This document shows, in pieces, positions 1 through 10,655 of a DNA stretch of 64,000 bases. The stretch is taken from contig NZ_JAAAKW010000007.1 of NCBI RefSeq assembly GCF_009905615.1, positions 124,001 to 188,000 of the forward strand, in the 5' to 3' direction. Below the pieces are notes generated by a model, which saw nothing but the letters and a program-made list of their open reading frames with translations, was not told where the DNA came from and searched no databases. Position 1 is the first letter of the stretch. The number at the start of each line of letters is the position of its first letter. A program made the position numbers and the translations under genes. Source of the DNA: Pseudomonas sp. SLFW. GTDB taxonomy: Bacteria; Pseudomonadota; Gammaproteobacteria; Pseudomonadales; Pseudomonadaceae.

Positions 1-686
1 ATGAGCGGTACGCTGCACAACGGTGTCAGCATCGCCAGTTGAGGACCGAAATTCGGCCCCACCAACATGCACACCAGCAGCACCAGCATCGGTGCCCGCG
101 GGAGTCTCAAACTGCGAAATTCGCGTCCGAAACCGCCCGGGTTATACAACAACGCCTGCCAGTACCGCCCAAGGATCAGGCATACCACGCTGACGATCTG
201 CAACACCGCCGCAATCAGGCCGTTCAGGACCGGTGTGATCAGTGCCCCCAGACGCGCTCGCTCTTCTACCGACATCTGTTGGTAGACATCACCGAAGACG
301 TGGGGCAAGAGTTTCTGCAACTCCCCCGCCATGGCTTCGATGGGCTCGCGGAAAACCGCCCCCAGGATCACGCCATACAACAATCCCAGTCCGATGCTGA
401 CCAGCAGCACACGGACCCACGACTCGCTGGCGCGCAACACGGCCGCCAACCCCCATGAACCCAGCAACACCATCAGGGTGCGGGGATCACCGAAATACCA
501 CCAGACCAAAGCCGGCAGCAGAGCCCAGGCGAGAACGCTCGAAGCGCCACTCAACCCACGCCGCAGAAGCACAAGGCAACCCGCGGCGGCACTCAACCAG
601 AACAACAGCGGCAACGCCGCACATCCAACCACTACCAGAGTGGCCTGCACGCGGCCGCGCATGATGAAGTCAGCCATGGCGCGCAT
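1..686 (-). CDS. DUF2232 (YybS-like) membrane protein, 3' end outside window
   Basis: Leftward reading frame that stays open to the window edge; 228 codons are visible and the C-terminus is missing. The start is ATG at 686, preceded by AAGGGA eight bases upstream; an internal ATG at 677 lacks such a site. The translation is very hydrophobic, with several predicted membrane spans (early segments around VVVGCAALPLLFWL and CLVLLRRGLSG, later LIAAVLQIVSVVCLILG). It lies 42 bp after rpsR. In Pseudomonas a DUF2232 membrane protein occupies this place between rpsR and rplI, so family and position agree. Its biochemical function is unknown; co-transcription with ribosomal protein genes is inferred from the spacing. 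Confidence 0.8.
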   Translation of the reverse strand, partial: MRAMADFIMRGRVQATLVVVGCAALPLLFWLSAAAGCLVLLRRGLSGASSVLAWALLPALVWWYFGDPRTLMVLLGSWGLAAVLRASESWVRVLLVSIGLGLLYGVILGAVFREPIEAMAGELQKLLPHVFGDVYQQMSVEERARLGALITPVLNGLIAAVLQIVSVVCLILGRYWQALLYNPGGFGREFRSLRLPRAPMLVLLVCMLVGPNFGPQLAMLTPLCSVPL

Positions 687-728
687 GCGATTTATCCCTT
701 ACTGCGTTTTTGTCGACTGAACCTGGTC

Positions 729-959
729 TCAGCGGCCGTGGCTGTCGGTGTAGGCCAGCAGGGCCAGGAAGCGGGCGCGCTTGATAGCGGTAGCCAGCTG
801 ACGCTGATAACGAGCTTTGGTACCGGTAATGCGGCTAGGAACGATCTTGCCGGTTTCGGATACGTAGGCTTTCAGGGTGTTGAGATCTTTGTAATCGATC
901 TCCTTCACATTTTCAGCTGTGAAGCGGCAGAATTTACGACGACGGAAGAAACGTGCCAT
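729..959 (-). CDS. rpsR: 30S ribosomal protein S18
   Basis: 76-residue basic protein, usual length for bS18, starting [13 protein letters not shown] and carrying the typical [18 protein letters not shown] core. S18 pairs with S6 on the platform of the 30S subunit. It follows rpsF by 28 bp and precedes the DUF2232 gene, the standard rpsF-rpsR operon order. Expression is expected from the promoter upstream of rpsF. Confidence 0.98.
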   Translation of the reverse strand: MARFFRRRKFCRFTAENVKEIDYKDLNTLKAYVSETGKIVPSRITGTKARYQRQLATAIKRARFLALLAYTDSHGR

Positions 960-987
960 GTAATAGGCTCCTCAAAAGGTCCGTGGA

Positions 988-1410
988 TTACTCGTCAGCG
1001 TTATCGCTGTTGTCGCTGTCATCACTGTCAACGCCTTCGGCGTCGGAGTGCTCAGGACGGTCGCGACGCTCACGGCGCTCACTGCGGTTCTCTTCAGCCT
1101 TGAGCATTTCGGACTGGCCAGTAACGGCTTCGTCGCGACGGATGACAAGGTTACGGATCACGGCATCGTTGTAACGGAAGTTGTCTTCCAGCTCGGCCAG
1201 GGCCTTGCCAGTGCACTCAACGTTCAGCATCACGTAGTGAGCCTTGTGAACATTGTTGATTGCGTAGGCCAGTTGACGACGGCCCCAATCTTCCAGACGG
1301 TGGATCTTGCCGCCGTCTTCTTCGATCAGCTTGGTGTAACGCTCAACCATGCCGCCGACTTGCTCGCTCTGGTCCGGGTGAACCAGAAAGATGATTTCGT
1401 AATGACGCAT
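988..1410 (-). CDS. rpsF: 30S ribosomal protein S6
   Basis: 140-residue bS6. It starts [18 protein letters not shown] and has the usual [14 protein letters not shown] segment. The C-terminal tail is a low-complexity acidic stretch of Asp, Glu and Ser/Asn after about residue 110, typical of gamma-proteobacterial S6, where RimK can add glutamates (family knowledge). AAGGAG sits eight bases before the ATG and is probably tied up in a leader hairpin, listed separately. First gene of the rpsF-rpsR-DUF2232 operon. Confidence 0.98.
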   Translation of the reverse strand: MRHYEIIFLVHPDQSEQVGGMVERYTKLIEEDGGKIHRLEDWGRRQLAYAINNVHKAHYVMLNVECTGKALAELEDNFRYNDAVIRNLVIRRDEAVTGQSEMLKAEENRSERRERRDRPEHSDAEGVDSDDSDNSDNADE

Positions 1411-1415
1411 GAATG

Positions 1416-1460
1416 CTCCTTACGGGTTGTAGCCTGCCGCCAAAGCGGTCAGACAAGGAG
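1416..1460 (-). promoter_or_regulatory. Putative S6:S18 autoregulatory leader hairpin of rpsF
   Basis: On the minus strand an outer stem pairs CTCCTT (1455-1460) with the rpsF Shine-Dalgarno AAGGAG (1416-1421). An inner stem pairs CTG-CCGC with GCGG-CAG around a TTTG loop, leaving one bulged A. The unpaired 3' side contains a CCCG stretch (1423-1426). An S6:S18-binding leader motif with a conserved CCG bulge is known in rpsF mRNAs, and this fold matches it in outline. The pairing was found by eye, not computed. Confidence 0.5.
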
Positions 1461-1528
1461 TGAATAACACTGGTTTATCTTGCACAGGGACAGGCACGTA
1501 AGCGCCTGCCATGACAGCAAGGGGCGCA

Positions 1529-1557
1529 ATTGTAGAGAAGGGCTCGGAACGGCGCAA
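1529..1557 (-). promoter_or_regulatory. Sigma-70 promoter for rpsF-rpsR operon
   Basis: Minus-strand TTGCGC (1552-1557), a 17-bp spacer and TACAAT (1529-1534). Transcription would start near 1522, leaving a leader of about 110 nt before rpsF that contains the proposed S6:S18 element. Confidence 0.6.
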
Positions 1558-1584
1558 GGCAATTGGTGAATGTTTGAGCAGTAA

Positions 1585-1650
1585 CAGCTGCAAGCTGCAA
1601 GCTGCAAGCTGACCGTGGGCAAGCTTAAGCTTGATGCTTGCAGCTTGAAG
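1585..1650. repeat. AGCTGCA-type repeat with inverted copy
   Basis: Three tandem copies of GCTGCAA lie next to an inverted copy (GCTTGCAGCTTG) about 35 bp away, between the rpsF promoter and the end of rlmB. A related sequence lies at 47085-47261. It resembles short intergenic repeats common in fluorescent pseudomonads. The hairpin could also help end rlmB transcription, but there is no clear T-run. Confidence 0.6.
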
Positions 1651-1654
1651 GTTG

Positions 1655-2416
1655 TTATTTCCGCGAAACAGCAGCCTTCGCGCTGCGCTGGCGCATTGCT
1701 TCGAATAGGCACACGCCCGTTGCAACGGAGACGTTCAAGCTGCTGACGCTGCCTGCCATCGGCAGGCGAACCAGATAGTCGCAATGTTCGCGGGTCAGTC
1801 GACGCATGCCCTTGCCTTCTGCGCCCATGATCAGGATGGTCGGGCCAGTCAGGTCCTGCTGATACAGCTCTTGCTCGGCCTCACCCGCCGTACCGACAAC
1901 CCACAACCCGCGCTGCTGGAGTTTTTCCAGCGTACGGGCAAGGTTGGTGACCGCAACCAGCGGAATCACTTCCGCAGCGCCACAGGCCACTTTTCGTACA
2001 GTCGGTGTCAACGTCGCCGATTTGTCTTTCGGCACGATTACCGCAAGCGCACCCGCCGCATCAGCAGTACGCAGGCAAGCGCCGAGGTTGTGCGGGTCGG
2101 TCACGCCGTCGAGAACCAGGATCAGCGGCGCGCCTTCGGTGCGATCCAGCAGTTCGTCGAGCATCGCTTCGCCCCAGACCTGGCTCGGACTGACATCCGC
2201 GACAACGCCCTGATGGACACCTTCAACCCATGCGTCCATTTCGCGACGTTCGGCCTGCCCCACCGCCACACGATTTTGCGCGGCGAGGTCGATCAACACC
2301 TGAACGCGGGGATCGCTGCGACCCTCCGCCAGCCAGATCTGCTTGACCCGCTTGGGATGGTGACGCAACAACGCTTCTACCGCGTGAACGCCGTAGATTT
2401 TTTCCAGCTGACTCAT
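1655..2416 (-). CDS. rlmB: 23S rRNA (guanosine-2'-O-)-methyltransferase RlmB
   Basis: 253-residue SpoU-family (SPOUT) 2'-O-methyltransferase that modifies G2251 of 23S rRNA (family knowledge). The N-terminal YGVHAVEALL substrate-binding segment is followed by the catalytic domain with LDGVTDPHNLGA, GAEGKGMRRL and the C-terminal SLNVSVATGVCLFEA motifs that form the SAM-binding trefoil knot. The start ATG overlaps the rnr stop (ATGA), so the two are translationally coupled, the standard Pseudomonas arrangement. Confidence 0.97.
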   Translation of the reverse strand: MSQLEKIYGVHAVEALLRHHPKRVKQIWLAEGRSDPRVQVLIDLAAQNRVAVGQAERREMDAWVEGVHQGVVADVSPSQVWGEAMLDELLDRTEGAPLILVLDGVTDPHNLGACLRTADAAGALAVIVPKDKSATLTPTVRKVACGAAEVIPLVAVTNLARTLEKLQQRGLWVVGTAGEAEQELYQQDLTGPTILIMGAEGKGMRRLTREHCDYLVRLPMAGSVSSLNVSVATGVCLFEAMRQRSAKAAVSRK

Positions 2417-5046
2417 GACTTCGCCTTAGGTTTACGCACACTGCCGCCCTTTGCATCGGGCGCCGAGCCCGACTTTGGCGGGCCCTTGCGGTGTTTACTC
2501 GGTTTTGCGGACTTGCCGGACGGCGCGGAATCACTCCGCGACGACTTTCCCGACGACGCCTTGCTACCACCCTTCGCTTCTGCCAGAAGCGCTTTCTTCA
2601 TCTCGCGGCTTTTGCGGACTTCGGCATTTTTTGCGGCCGCATCGCTCGGGCGATACGCCTCCACAACCGGTTCTTTGGTGGCGCTGCGACGGCTTGGGCG
2701 AGACGCCGTGGCCTTGTCCTGCTCTTTATCTTTTGGCTTTTCCGCAGCTGCAGGCTCGGCAGCCTTGCGTTTGCGACCCACCGGCGCGCTGGTGGTTTTT
2801 TCCGACATTTCGAAATCGATCTTGCGCTCGTCGAGATCGACGCGCATGACCCGCACTTCAACGGTGTCGCCCAGGCGGAAACTACGGCCCGTGCGCTCAC
2901 CCGCCAAACGGTGGTGAACCGGATCGAAGTGGTAGTAGTCGCCTGGCAACGCGGTCACGTGCACCAAGCCTTCCACGTAAATGTCGGTCAGCTCGACGAA
3001 CAGTCCGAAACCGGTCACCGCTGTGATAACGCCCGGGAACGATTCACCCACGCGGTCTTTCATGAACTCGCACTTGAGCCAGTTCACCACGTCACGGGTG
3101 GCTTCGTCGGCCCGGCGCTCGCTCATCGAGCATTGCTCGCCCAACTGCTCCAGTCCCGCTTCGTCGTACGGGTAGATGCGCGCTTTCGGGATCGACGCCG
3201 CGCCTGCACGACGCACGTGCGGCGTGTCTTGCTTGGAACGGATGACACTGCGAATGGCGCGGTGCGTCAGCAGGTCCGGGTAACGACGAATCGGCGAGGT
3301 GAAGTGCGTGTAGGCCTCGTAATTCAGGCCGAAGTGGCCGTTGTTATCCGAGCTGTACACTGCCTGGCTCAGCGAGCGCAGCATGACGGTCTGGATCAGG
3401 TGGTAATCCGGACGGTCCTTGATGGTTTCCAGCAGCGCCTGATAATCCTTCGGCGTCGGGCCGTCCTTGCCTTTGTGCAAGGACAGACCCAGCTCACCCA
3501 GGAATGCGCGCAGTTTTTCCAGGCGCTCAGGCGGCGGACCGTCGTGGACGCGGTACAGCGCAGGGATTTCATGCTTCTTGAGGAACTCGGCAGTGGCCAC
3601 GTTGGCGGCCAGCATGCATTCCTCGATCAGCTTATGCGCATCGTTGCGGGTCGTCGGGCGAATCTCGGCGATCTTGCGCTCGGACCCGAAGATGATCCGG
3701 GTTTCCTGCGTTTCGAAGTCGATGGCGCCACGCGTGTGGCGTGCTGCCAGCAGCACCTTGTACAGCGCGTAAAGCTGCTTGAGGTCCGGGATGACCTCTT
3801 TGTAATCGCCGCGCAACTGCCGGGCTTCGCTGGTTTTCGGGTGTTCCAGAATCGAACTGACCTTGTTGTAAGTCAGCCGCGCGTGGGAGTGGATCACGGC
3901 TTCGTAGAACACGTAGTCCGTCATTTCGCCGGATTTGGAGATGGTCATCTCGCAGACCATCGCCAGACGGTCGACCAGCGGATTCAGCGAGCAAAGGCCG
4001 TTGGACAACTGCTCGGGCAGCATCGGTACGACACGCTCGGGGAAGTACACCGAGTTGCCGCGAACCTGGGATTCGGCGTCGAGCGCGGAGCCGATCTTCA
4101 CGTAACTGGAGACGTCCGCAATCGCGACGTACAGTTTCCAGCCACCCGAGAATAGACGTAGCTTGCCCGGCTTGGCTTCGCAGTAAACCGCATCGTCGAA
4201 GTCGCGAGCGTCTTCGCCGTCGATGGTCACGAACGGGAGGTGGCGCAGGTCAACGCGGTGCTCTTTGTCTTTTTCCTCGACTTCCGGTTTGAGCTTGGCG
4301 GCTTCTTTGAGCACGGCTTCAGGCCAGACATGCGGAATGTCGTACGTGCGCAGCGCAACGTCGATTTCCATGCCCGGCGCCATGTAGTTGCCCACGACTT
4401 CGACCACGTCTCCCTGCGGCTGGAAGCGCGGAGTCGGCCAGTGAGTAATCTTCACTTCGACGAACTGACCCACGCGGGCGTCGGCATTGCGACCTGGCGT
4501 GATCAGCACTTCCTGCTGAATCTTTGGATTGTCGGGAACGACGAAACCAATGCCGCTCTCTTCGAAGTAACGACCCACCACGGTTTCGTGAGCGCGGGAA
4601 ACGACTTCAACGATGACGCCTTCGCGACGACCGCGACGGTCCAGGCCGGAAACGCGGGCCAAGGCACGGTCGCCATCGAACACCAGACGCATCTGGGCTG
4701 GGCTCATGAACAGGTCGTCGGAGCCGTCGTCAGGCACGAGGAAGCCAAAACCGTCGCGATGACCGCTGATGCGACCGAGGATCAGGTCCAGCTTGTCGAC
4801 CGGCGCGTAGGTGCCGCGGCGGGTGTAGATCAACTGCGCGTCGCGTTCCATCGCACGAAGGCGACGGCGCAGGGCCTCGATCTGATCTTCAGTCGTCAGA
4901 CCAAACTCTGCGACCAGCTCTTCACGGGCAGCGGGCGAACCGCGCTCGGAGAGATGCGCCAGAATCAGCTCACGGCTAGGAATGGGGTTTTCGTATTTTT
5001 CCGCTTCACGAGCGGCCTCGGGATCGAGGGACTGCCAATCGGCCAT
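2413..5046 (-). CDS. rnr: Ribonuclease R
   Basis: 877-residue processive 3'-5' exoribonuclease of the RNB family, which degrades structured RNA, including defective rRNA and mRNA. An N-terminal winged-helix/cold-shock region (about 20-230) precedes the RNB catalytic core, with TIDGEDARDFDDAVY carrying the metal-binding Asp cluster near 275-290. An S1 domain follows around 650-740 (GVITAVTGFGLFVEL). The tail after about 760 is long, Lys/Ser/Ala-rich and disordered-looking, as usual for RNase R. It is first in the rnr-rlmB pair and starts at ATG 5046. Confidence 0.98.
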   Translation of the reverse strand: MADWQSLDPEAAREAEKYENPIPSRELILAHLSERGSPAAREELVAEFGLTTEDQIEALRRRLRAMERDAQLIYTRRGTYAPVDKLDLILGRISGHRDGFGFLVPDDGSDDLFMSPAQMRLVFDGDRALARVSGLDRRGRREGVIVEVVSRAHETVVGRYFEESGIGFVVPDNPKIQQEVLITPGRNADARVGQFVEVKITHWPTPRFQPQGDVVEVVGNYMAPGMEIDVALRTYDIPHVWPEAVLKEAAKLKPEVEEKDKEHRVDLRHLPFVTIDGEDARDFDDAVYCEAKPGKLRLFSGGWKLYVAIADVSSYVKIGSALDAESQVRGNSVYFPERVVPMLPEQLSNGLCSLNPLVDRLAMVCEMTISKSGEMTDYVFYEAVIHSHARLTYNKVSSILEHPKTSEARQLRGDYKEVIPDLKQLYALYKVLLAARHTRGAIDFETQETRIIFGSERKIAEIRPTTRNDAHKLIEECMLAANVATAEFLKKHEIPALYRVHDGPPPERLEKLRAFLGELGLSLHKGKDGPTPKDYQALLETIKDRPDYHLIQTVMLRSLSQAVYSSDNNGHFGLNYEAYTHFTSPIRRYPDLLTHRAIRSVIRSKQDTPHVRRAGAASIPKARIYPYDEAGLEQLGEQCSMSERRADEATRDVVNWLKCEFMKDRVGESFPGVITAVTGFGLFVELTDIYVEGLVHVTALPGDYYHFDPVHHRLAGERTGRSFRLGDTVEVRVMRVDLDERKIDFEMSEKTTSAPVGRKRKAAEPAAAEKPKDKEQDKATASRPSRRSATKEPVVEAYRPSDAAAKNAEVRKSREMKKALLAEAKGGSKASSGKSSRSDSAPSGKSAKPSKHRKGPPKSGSAPDAKGGSVRKPKAKS

Positions 5047-5160
5047 TAGAATGAGTTCACCTTATCTGTATGCAATTAGTTTGGCATATACCCGATTGAA
5101 ACGCGAAGGCAGCGTTTGTTGAGGCTTTTCGCTATTTCGAAAAAAATTTCACGCCGGGGG

Positions 5161-5189
5161 TTTACAGCTTCTATCCTCATCCGTAAGAT
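5161..5189 (+). promoter_or_regulatory. Sigma-70 promoter for tRNA-Leu
   Basis: TTTACA (5161-5166), a 17-bp spacer and TAAGAT (5184-5189), about 84 bp before the mature 5' end of the first tRNA-Leu. A GC-rich stretch follows the -10, as in stringently controlled stable-RNA promoters. No comparably clear promoter was seen before the second copy. Confidence 0.55.
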
Positions 5190-5272
5190 GCGCCCCACAA
5201 CGACGGCACTGCCACGTTGTAGTTGAAATCAAGCGGCTTTTTGAAAAATAAGTCGAATGAAATCAACGAATT

Positions 5273-5359
5273 GCCCAGATGGTGAAATTGGTAGACACGC
5301 CAGCTTCAGGTGCTGGTGACCTTACGGTCGTGGAAGTTCGAGTCTTCTTCTGGGCACCA
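5273..5359 (+). tRNA. tRNA-Leu(CAG), copy 1
   Basis: 87-nt class II tRNA with encoded CCA. The acceptor stem GCCCAGA pairs with TCTGGGC. The anticodon stem CCAGC/GCTGG encloses TTCAGGT, giving anticodon CAG. A long variable arm and a GTTCGAGTC T-loop follow. It differs from the downstream copy only at the last acceptor pair (A-U here, G-C there). Confidence 0.97.
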
Positions 5360-5366
5360 ATTCAAC

Positions 5367-5392
5367 GAAACCGAGCCAAGTGCTCGGTTTTG
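5367..5392 (+). terminator. Intrinsic terminator after tRNA-Leu copy 1
   Basis: Stem ACCGAGC / GCTCGGT with a short loop, followed by TTTT. The same hairpin is repeated after the second tRNA. Confidence 0.8.
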
Positions 5393-5578
5393 TGCTTTCT
5401 GGGGTTTGAAAATTCTTTTCCGAGCAGCTCTGAGGGTAGATCAGTTCCCCTCCCCTGTCCTTCCTGCCTTTGACAAACCTGCGAGCTTATCGCGCTCGCA
5501 ATCAAAACCTCCTCTCCCGCTAAAATATCTCAAAATTATGTTGCACTAATACGAAAAATCTAATTAAATCAGCGCCAT

Positions 5579-5665
5579 GCCCAGGTGGTGAAATTGGTAG
5601 ACACGCCAGCTTCAGGTGCTGGTGACCTTACGGTCGTGGAAGTTCGAGTCTTCTCCTGGGCACCA
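5579..5665 (+). tRNA. tRNA-Leu(CAG), copy 2
   Basis: 87-nt tRNA identical to copy 1 except for two compensatory bases in the acceptor stem: GCCCAGG pairs with CCTGGGC. Anticodon CAG, encoded CCA. The 219 bp between the copies are AT-richer and hold the first terminator but no gene that I can support. Confidence 0.97.
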
Positions 5666-5673
5666 AACAAAAC

Positions 5674-5699
5674 AAAACCGAGCCAAGTGCTCGGTTTTG
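5674..5699 (+). terminator. Intrinsic terminator after tRNA-Leu copy 2
   Basis: Hairpin AACCGAGC / GCTCGGTT followed by a T-run, near-identical to the one at 5367-5392. It separates the tRNA from the convergent chemoreceptor gene. Confidence 0.8.
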
Positions 5700-5824
5700 T
5701 GCTTTTCGGGGTTTGATAATTCCCCTCCTCCGCAAAAGCCTGGCATGCCGGCGAAGGCAATCTCCCGATTGCCACCTACGCCAAGCCAGCCCGCTACATA
5801 AATACGCTACGACCTATAACCCGC

Positions 5825-7759
5825 CTACGCCCGGAACTGCCCAAGACTCGCTTTCAACTGTGCGGCCAGTTTATCCAGCGTCTTGCCACTGGCCGTTGTC
5901 TCGACAACAGCCTGGGCAGCTTTCTCGGCCTGGGCATGAATCACTTCCACGCGGCCACGCACCGCCTGCGCCCCTTGCGCCTGATGCTCTGCTGCGCGGG
6001 TCGCCAAACCTATCGCCGCATGAACCTGCTCAACGGAGTCCTGAACGGTTTTCTGCAGGCGGGCACTGTCGCGCAGCACTTCCAGCCCTTCCTTCGCTTT
6101 GCGGCCTGCCAGACCGATGGTCGCGACCGCTTCTTTAGCACCCGATTGCAGCTTGGTGATGTGTTCCTGAATATCGCCAGTGGAGCTTTGAGTTTTGCTG
6201 GCCAGCGCGCGAACCTCATCGGCCACGACTGCGAAGCCGCGCCCCGTCTCACCCGCACGCGCCGCTTCAATGGCGGCATTAAGCGCCAGCAAGTTGGTTT
6301 GCTCGGCGATGCCGTGAATCACTTCCAGCACCACCTCGATCTGCTCGCTCTGCTGCGCCAAACGCTCAATGACCTGCGCGCCGGTCTCGACCTGCCCTGC
6401 CAGTGCTTCGATCAGATTGCCGACCTGGGTCGACGTCCGCGTGTTCTCATCCGTGGCCTGGCGAATGTCGACCACCTGCCGCAGTGCAGCCTGCATCGCC
6501 TGACTCTCGGCTTGCGCCTCGTCTGCCATCTGGGCCAAAGCGTGGAGGCTCGCGGCCACTTCGTCTCGCTGCAACTCGGCAGCCGCGTTGGCACCGGCGT
6601 TGCGCTTGCTCATGGCACCGATCTCAACGCCCGTTTGCTGAGCGACATCACCCGCCTCTCGAACGATGGGCTGCAGCTTGTCCACAAAACGATTGACCGC
6701 CGCCGCCATGTCGCCAATTTCGTCATTGCTGTTGAGCTTGACCCGCTTGGTCAGGTCGCCCTCGCCCGCCGCCAGATCATCCAGCGCACGATTGAGCAAT
6801 TGCAGACGCAGCACGACACGACGCCCCAGCACCACCGCCAGCACGATCAACACAATCAGACCCACCAGCGCCAGGCCGACACCGATCCTCCAGCGCAATG
6901 TTTCAGCCGCCGCCTGAACGGTGGAACTGGTATTGGTGGCCATCGCCGACGCAGCGCCCTGCGCGGTCTGTAGACGCGAACGCAGCGCCGCAGAGCTTTC
7001 CGCCGCCGCGCTGCCGAGACTTTCAGAGACCAACTGCTCGCCATTGCCGATCAGCGCCGTGAAACGTTTGTCGAGCGCCACCAGATTCGTCTCGACCGCT
7101 GCGGTTGAAACGCCCATCCGCACCTTGCCGATTTCAACGCCATTCGGGCTGATGGAGGCCTCGACGTAATACACCGATGGGTCTTTCTGCGCAGCATTCA
7201 AGACCTTGTCCATCGCCCGCTCACCCTCGCCCTTGGCCAACAGCGCCTTGATCGATTCGTTCTCGCGGTTGAGGTAGCGCGTCAGGTGCTCGCCCTGGGC
7301 GTCGTCGTAAACAACGAACAGCACGTTAGGATTGCGCTGGGCGCGTCGTGCGAATTCAGACAGAGTCGGGGTGTCGCCATCCCACATCGCACGGGGTGCG
7401 ACAGCTGCGAGCAGCTCTGCCATGTCGGTGGCGGAATCCTTCAAGTCCGTCTCCAGGGTCGCACGCAGTTGCCTCTGCTCATCCTTCAGTCGGGTCGACA
7501 ATCCTGCACTCAAACGCTGCCGGGTATTTTGCGAAAGGCTGTCGAGACTGGACGTTACATCACGGCTCGCCTGCTCCAGTTCGCCGGACAAGTGTTGCGA
7601 ATCTACACCCAGCCGCGTGGCCAGATCGGCTTCGAGCGCAGTGACCGTGCTCCGGGTCAGGGCGACCGCCACCAGCACTTGCACCAATAGGGCAATGCCG
7701 AGAGCAATGAATACGGGCCGCAGCAAGCGACTGCGGAGAAGCGAAAGGACGGCTGACAC
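5825..7759 (-). CDS. Methyl-accepting chemotaxis protein
   Basis: 644-residue chemoreceptor. The first membrane segment is near residues 14-34. A periplasmic ligand domain of about 255 residues follows (mostly helical, with a Cache-like [13 protein letters not shown] strand), then a second membrane segment near 292-313 and a HAMP region. The cytoplasmic signalling hairpin has the tip [19 protein letters not shown], which binds CheA/CheW. I chose GTG at 7759 because GGGGGA lies seven bases upstream; an in-frame ATG at 7786 lacks a ribosome site. The ligand cannot be named. A weak sigma-28-like motif lies upstream with a 12-bp instead of 11-bp spacer. It sits between the tRNA-Leu pair and purA. 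Confidence 0.92.
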   Translation of the reverse strand: MSAVLSLLRSRLLRPVFIALGIALLVQVLVAVALTRSTVTALEADLATRLGVDSQHLSGELEQASRDVTSSLDSLSQNTRQRLSAGLSTRLKDEQRQLRATLETDLKDSATDMAELLAAVAPRAMWDGDTPTLSEFARRAQRNPNVLFVVYDDAQGEHLTRYLNRENESIKALLAKGEGERAMDKVLNAAQKDPSVYYVEASISPNGVEIGKVRMGVSTAAVETNLVALDKRFTALIGNGEQLVSESLGSAAAESSAALRSRLQTAQGAASAMATNTSSTVQAAAETLRWRIGVGLALVGLIVLIVLAVVLGRRVVLRLQLLNRALDDLAAGEGDLTKRVKLNSNDEIGDMAAAVNRFVDKLQPIVREAGDVAQQTGVEIGAMSKRNAGANAAAELQRDEVAASLHALAQMADEAQAESQAMQAALRQVVDIRQATDENTRTSTQVGNLIEALAGQVETGAQVIERLAQQSEQIEVVLEVIHGIAEQTNLLALNAAIEAARAGETGRGFAVVADEVRALASKTQSSTGDIQEHITKLQSGAKEAVATIGLAGRKAKEGLEVLRDSARLQKTVQDSVEQVHAAIGLATRAAEHQAQGAQAVRGRVEVIHAQAEKAAQAVVETTASGKTLDKLAAQLKASLGQFRA

Positions 7760-7860
7760 TGGAAATTCCCCCACCACAAACGCCATTAAAATGATGGCAT
7801 TTCTAATGACAGTATTTACAGCAAGGGCCGTGCCGTTCTCATGACGGGAATCAGGCAGGC

Positions 7861-7896
7861 AAAAGAAAGGGCCGCCTGAGCGACCCTTTTCTTTCG
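7861..7896 (-). terminator. Intrinsic terminator after purA
   Basis: AAAGAAAGGG pairs with CCCTTTTCTTT (one bulge) around a GC-rich loop. On the minus strand it ends in TTTCTTTT just past the purA stop. Confidence 0.65.
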
Positions 7897-7909
7897 TATC
7901 AACGGGTTA

Positions 7910-9217
<1,308 letters not shown>

Positions 9218-9256
9218 TCACGCAAACTGGGTGCCGGCTGCCGCCGACTGGAAAAC

Positions 9257-10444
9257 TCAAGAGGCCAGCGGCAGTACCTGCCAATGCTCGCCGTGCTGAA
9301 TCAATTGCCGATCGCAATCGGCTTCTTTCGCTGCCGCGACCGATTGGCCAGGCAATGCCTGAACCACGCGCTGACCTTCGCTGCGCAGTTGGCAGACGGT
9401 CTGCCAGAGTGCGGCGTCGGTGCTGTCAGGCATCCAGATACCGCCAGACGGTAGCTCGATCGGCGCCTGCCCCAGCGTGACCAGGGTTTTCAAATCGGTG
9501 GAGAAACCCGTTGCCGGACGCGCACGCCCGAAATCGGCACCGATGTCATCGTAACGACCGCCTTGGGCGATCGACTGGCCGACACCCGGCACGAACACCG
9601 CAAACACCACACCCGTATGGTAGTGATAGCCGCGAAGCTCGCCGAGGTCGAAGTACAACGGCAAATCAGGGAAACGAGCCGACAGACGTTCGGCGATTTC
9701 CACGAGGTCGTCCAACGCTTCGATGACCGGCGCAGGTGCCTTGGCCAGACGCTCGCGGGCAGCAGCCAGCACATCGCGGCCACCGCACAGATCCACCAGG
9801 GCCCGCAACATGGCGGCCAGATCAGTTGGCAGGTTCTCGGTCAGCGTGATGACTTCGTCGATGGCTTTGCGCTGCAAAGCATCAAAAAGCTGTTGCTCGA
9901 CTTCACCCGACAACCCTGCCGCACGAGCCAGACCGCGATAAATGCCAACATGACCCAAGTCCATGTGGACGTCAGGCACATCCGCGAGTTTAAGCATAGC
10001 CAGCATCAGGCTGATCACCTCGACGTCGCTGCTCGGACTGGCATCGCCATACAACTCGGCGCCCAGTTGAATCGGGCTGCGCGAGGACGACAGGGCGCGG
10101 GGCTGGGCATGCAGCACGCTACCGGCGTAGCACAGACGGCTCGGGCCTTCGCGGCGCAAGGTATGTGCGTCGATACGGGCGACCTGAGGCGTGATGTCCG
10201 CCCGGAAGCCCATTTGCCGACCCGACTGCGGATCGACCACTTTGAAGGTGCGCAGGTCCAGATCCTGGCCAGCACCTGTGAGCAGTGATTCAAGGTATTC
10301 GATGTGCGGGGTAACGACGAACTCATAGCCCCAGCTCTGAAACAGATCCAACACCTGACGACGCGCCACTTCTATGCGCGCAGCTTCCGGCGGCAGTACT
10401 TCTTCGATGCCATCCGGCAGCAGCCAGCGGTCAACCGTTGCCAT
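9257..10444 (-). CDS. hisZ: ATP phosphoribosyltransferase regulatory subunit
   Basis: 395-residue paralogue of histidyl-tRNA synthetase that lacks the anticodon-binding function. In organisms with the short HisG it forms a HisG-HisZ complex for the first step of histidine synthesis. It begins [21 protein letters not shown], keeps the class II motif-2-like region ([12 protein letters not shown]) and has the [10 protein letters not shown] segment. Upstream of purA, as in other pseudomonads. The 294 bp between it and hflC hold the hflC terminator and presumably its own promoter. Confidence 0.95.
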   Translation of the reverse strand: MATVDRWLLPDGIEEVLPPEAARIEVARRQVLDLFQSWGYEFVVTPHIEYLESLLTGAGQDLDLRTFKVVDPQSGRQMGFRADITPQVARIDAHTLRREGPSRLCYAGSVLHAQPRALSSSRSPIQLGAELYGDASPSSDVEVISLMLAMLKLADVPDVHMDLGHVGIYRGLARAAGLSGEVEQQLFDALQRKAIDEVITLTENLPTDLAAMLRALVDLCGGRDVLAAARERLAKAPAPVIEALDDLVEIAERLSARFPDLPLYFDLGELRGYHYHTGVVFAVFVPGVGQSIAQGGRYDDIGADFGRARPATGFSTDLKTLVTLGQAPIELPSGGIWMPDSTDAALWQTVCQLRSEGQRVVQALPGQSVAAAKEADCDRQLIQHGEHWQVLPLAS

Positions 10445-10628
10445 TACGCCTTTCCCCTATGATCCGGGCGGCCAACCCTTGGGCAAGCCTTGAGTGAAGC
10501 AGACAGCGCCTGCGAACCCTGTACGGAGATTCGTTATCCCTATACAAAGCGAGCCGCAACTTGAGCGGCACTGTCCTCGAAAAAACTGCCGCGCACGAAA
10601 TACGCCACGGCCAATCAATCGTGTAGAC

Positions 10629-10655
10629 GCAAAAAAGCCGGGAATTTCCCGGCTG
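10629..10655 (-). terminator. Intrinsic terminator of the hflX-hflK-hflC transcript
   Basis: Perfect stem AGCCGGGAA / TTCCCGGCT (10636-10654) with a minus-strand T6 run. It lies about 85 bp past the hflC stop, so hisZ-purA needs its own promoter. The rest of 10445-10738 contains no convincing gene. Confidence 0.85.

Noticed and set aside
1585..1650. Tandem GCTGCAA repeats as a possible CRISPR array
   Set aside because: The unit is 7 bp with no spacers and no cas genes nearby; it is a simple intergenic repeat.
2491..4155. 554-codon plus-strand open frame opposite rnr
   Set aside because: Antisense shadow of a strongly supported RNase R gene; no recognisable motif or ribosome site.
5273..5665. 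tRNA-Leu pair as the attachment site of an integrated element
   Set aside because: No integrase, phage genes or distant partial tRNA copy in the window; the second copy is complete with its own terminator.
7757..7786. ATG at 7786 as the chemoreceptor start
   Set aside because: No ribosome site before it, while GTG 7759 has GGGGGA at good spacing and begins just before the membrane segment.
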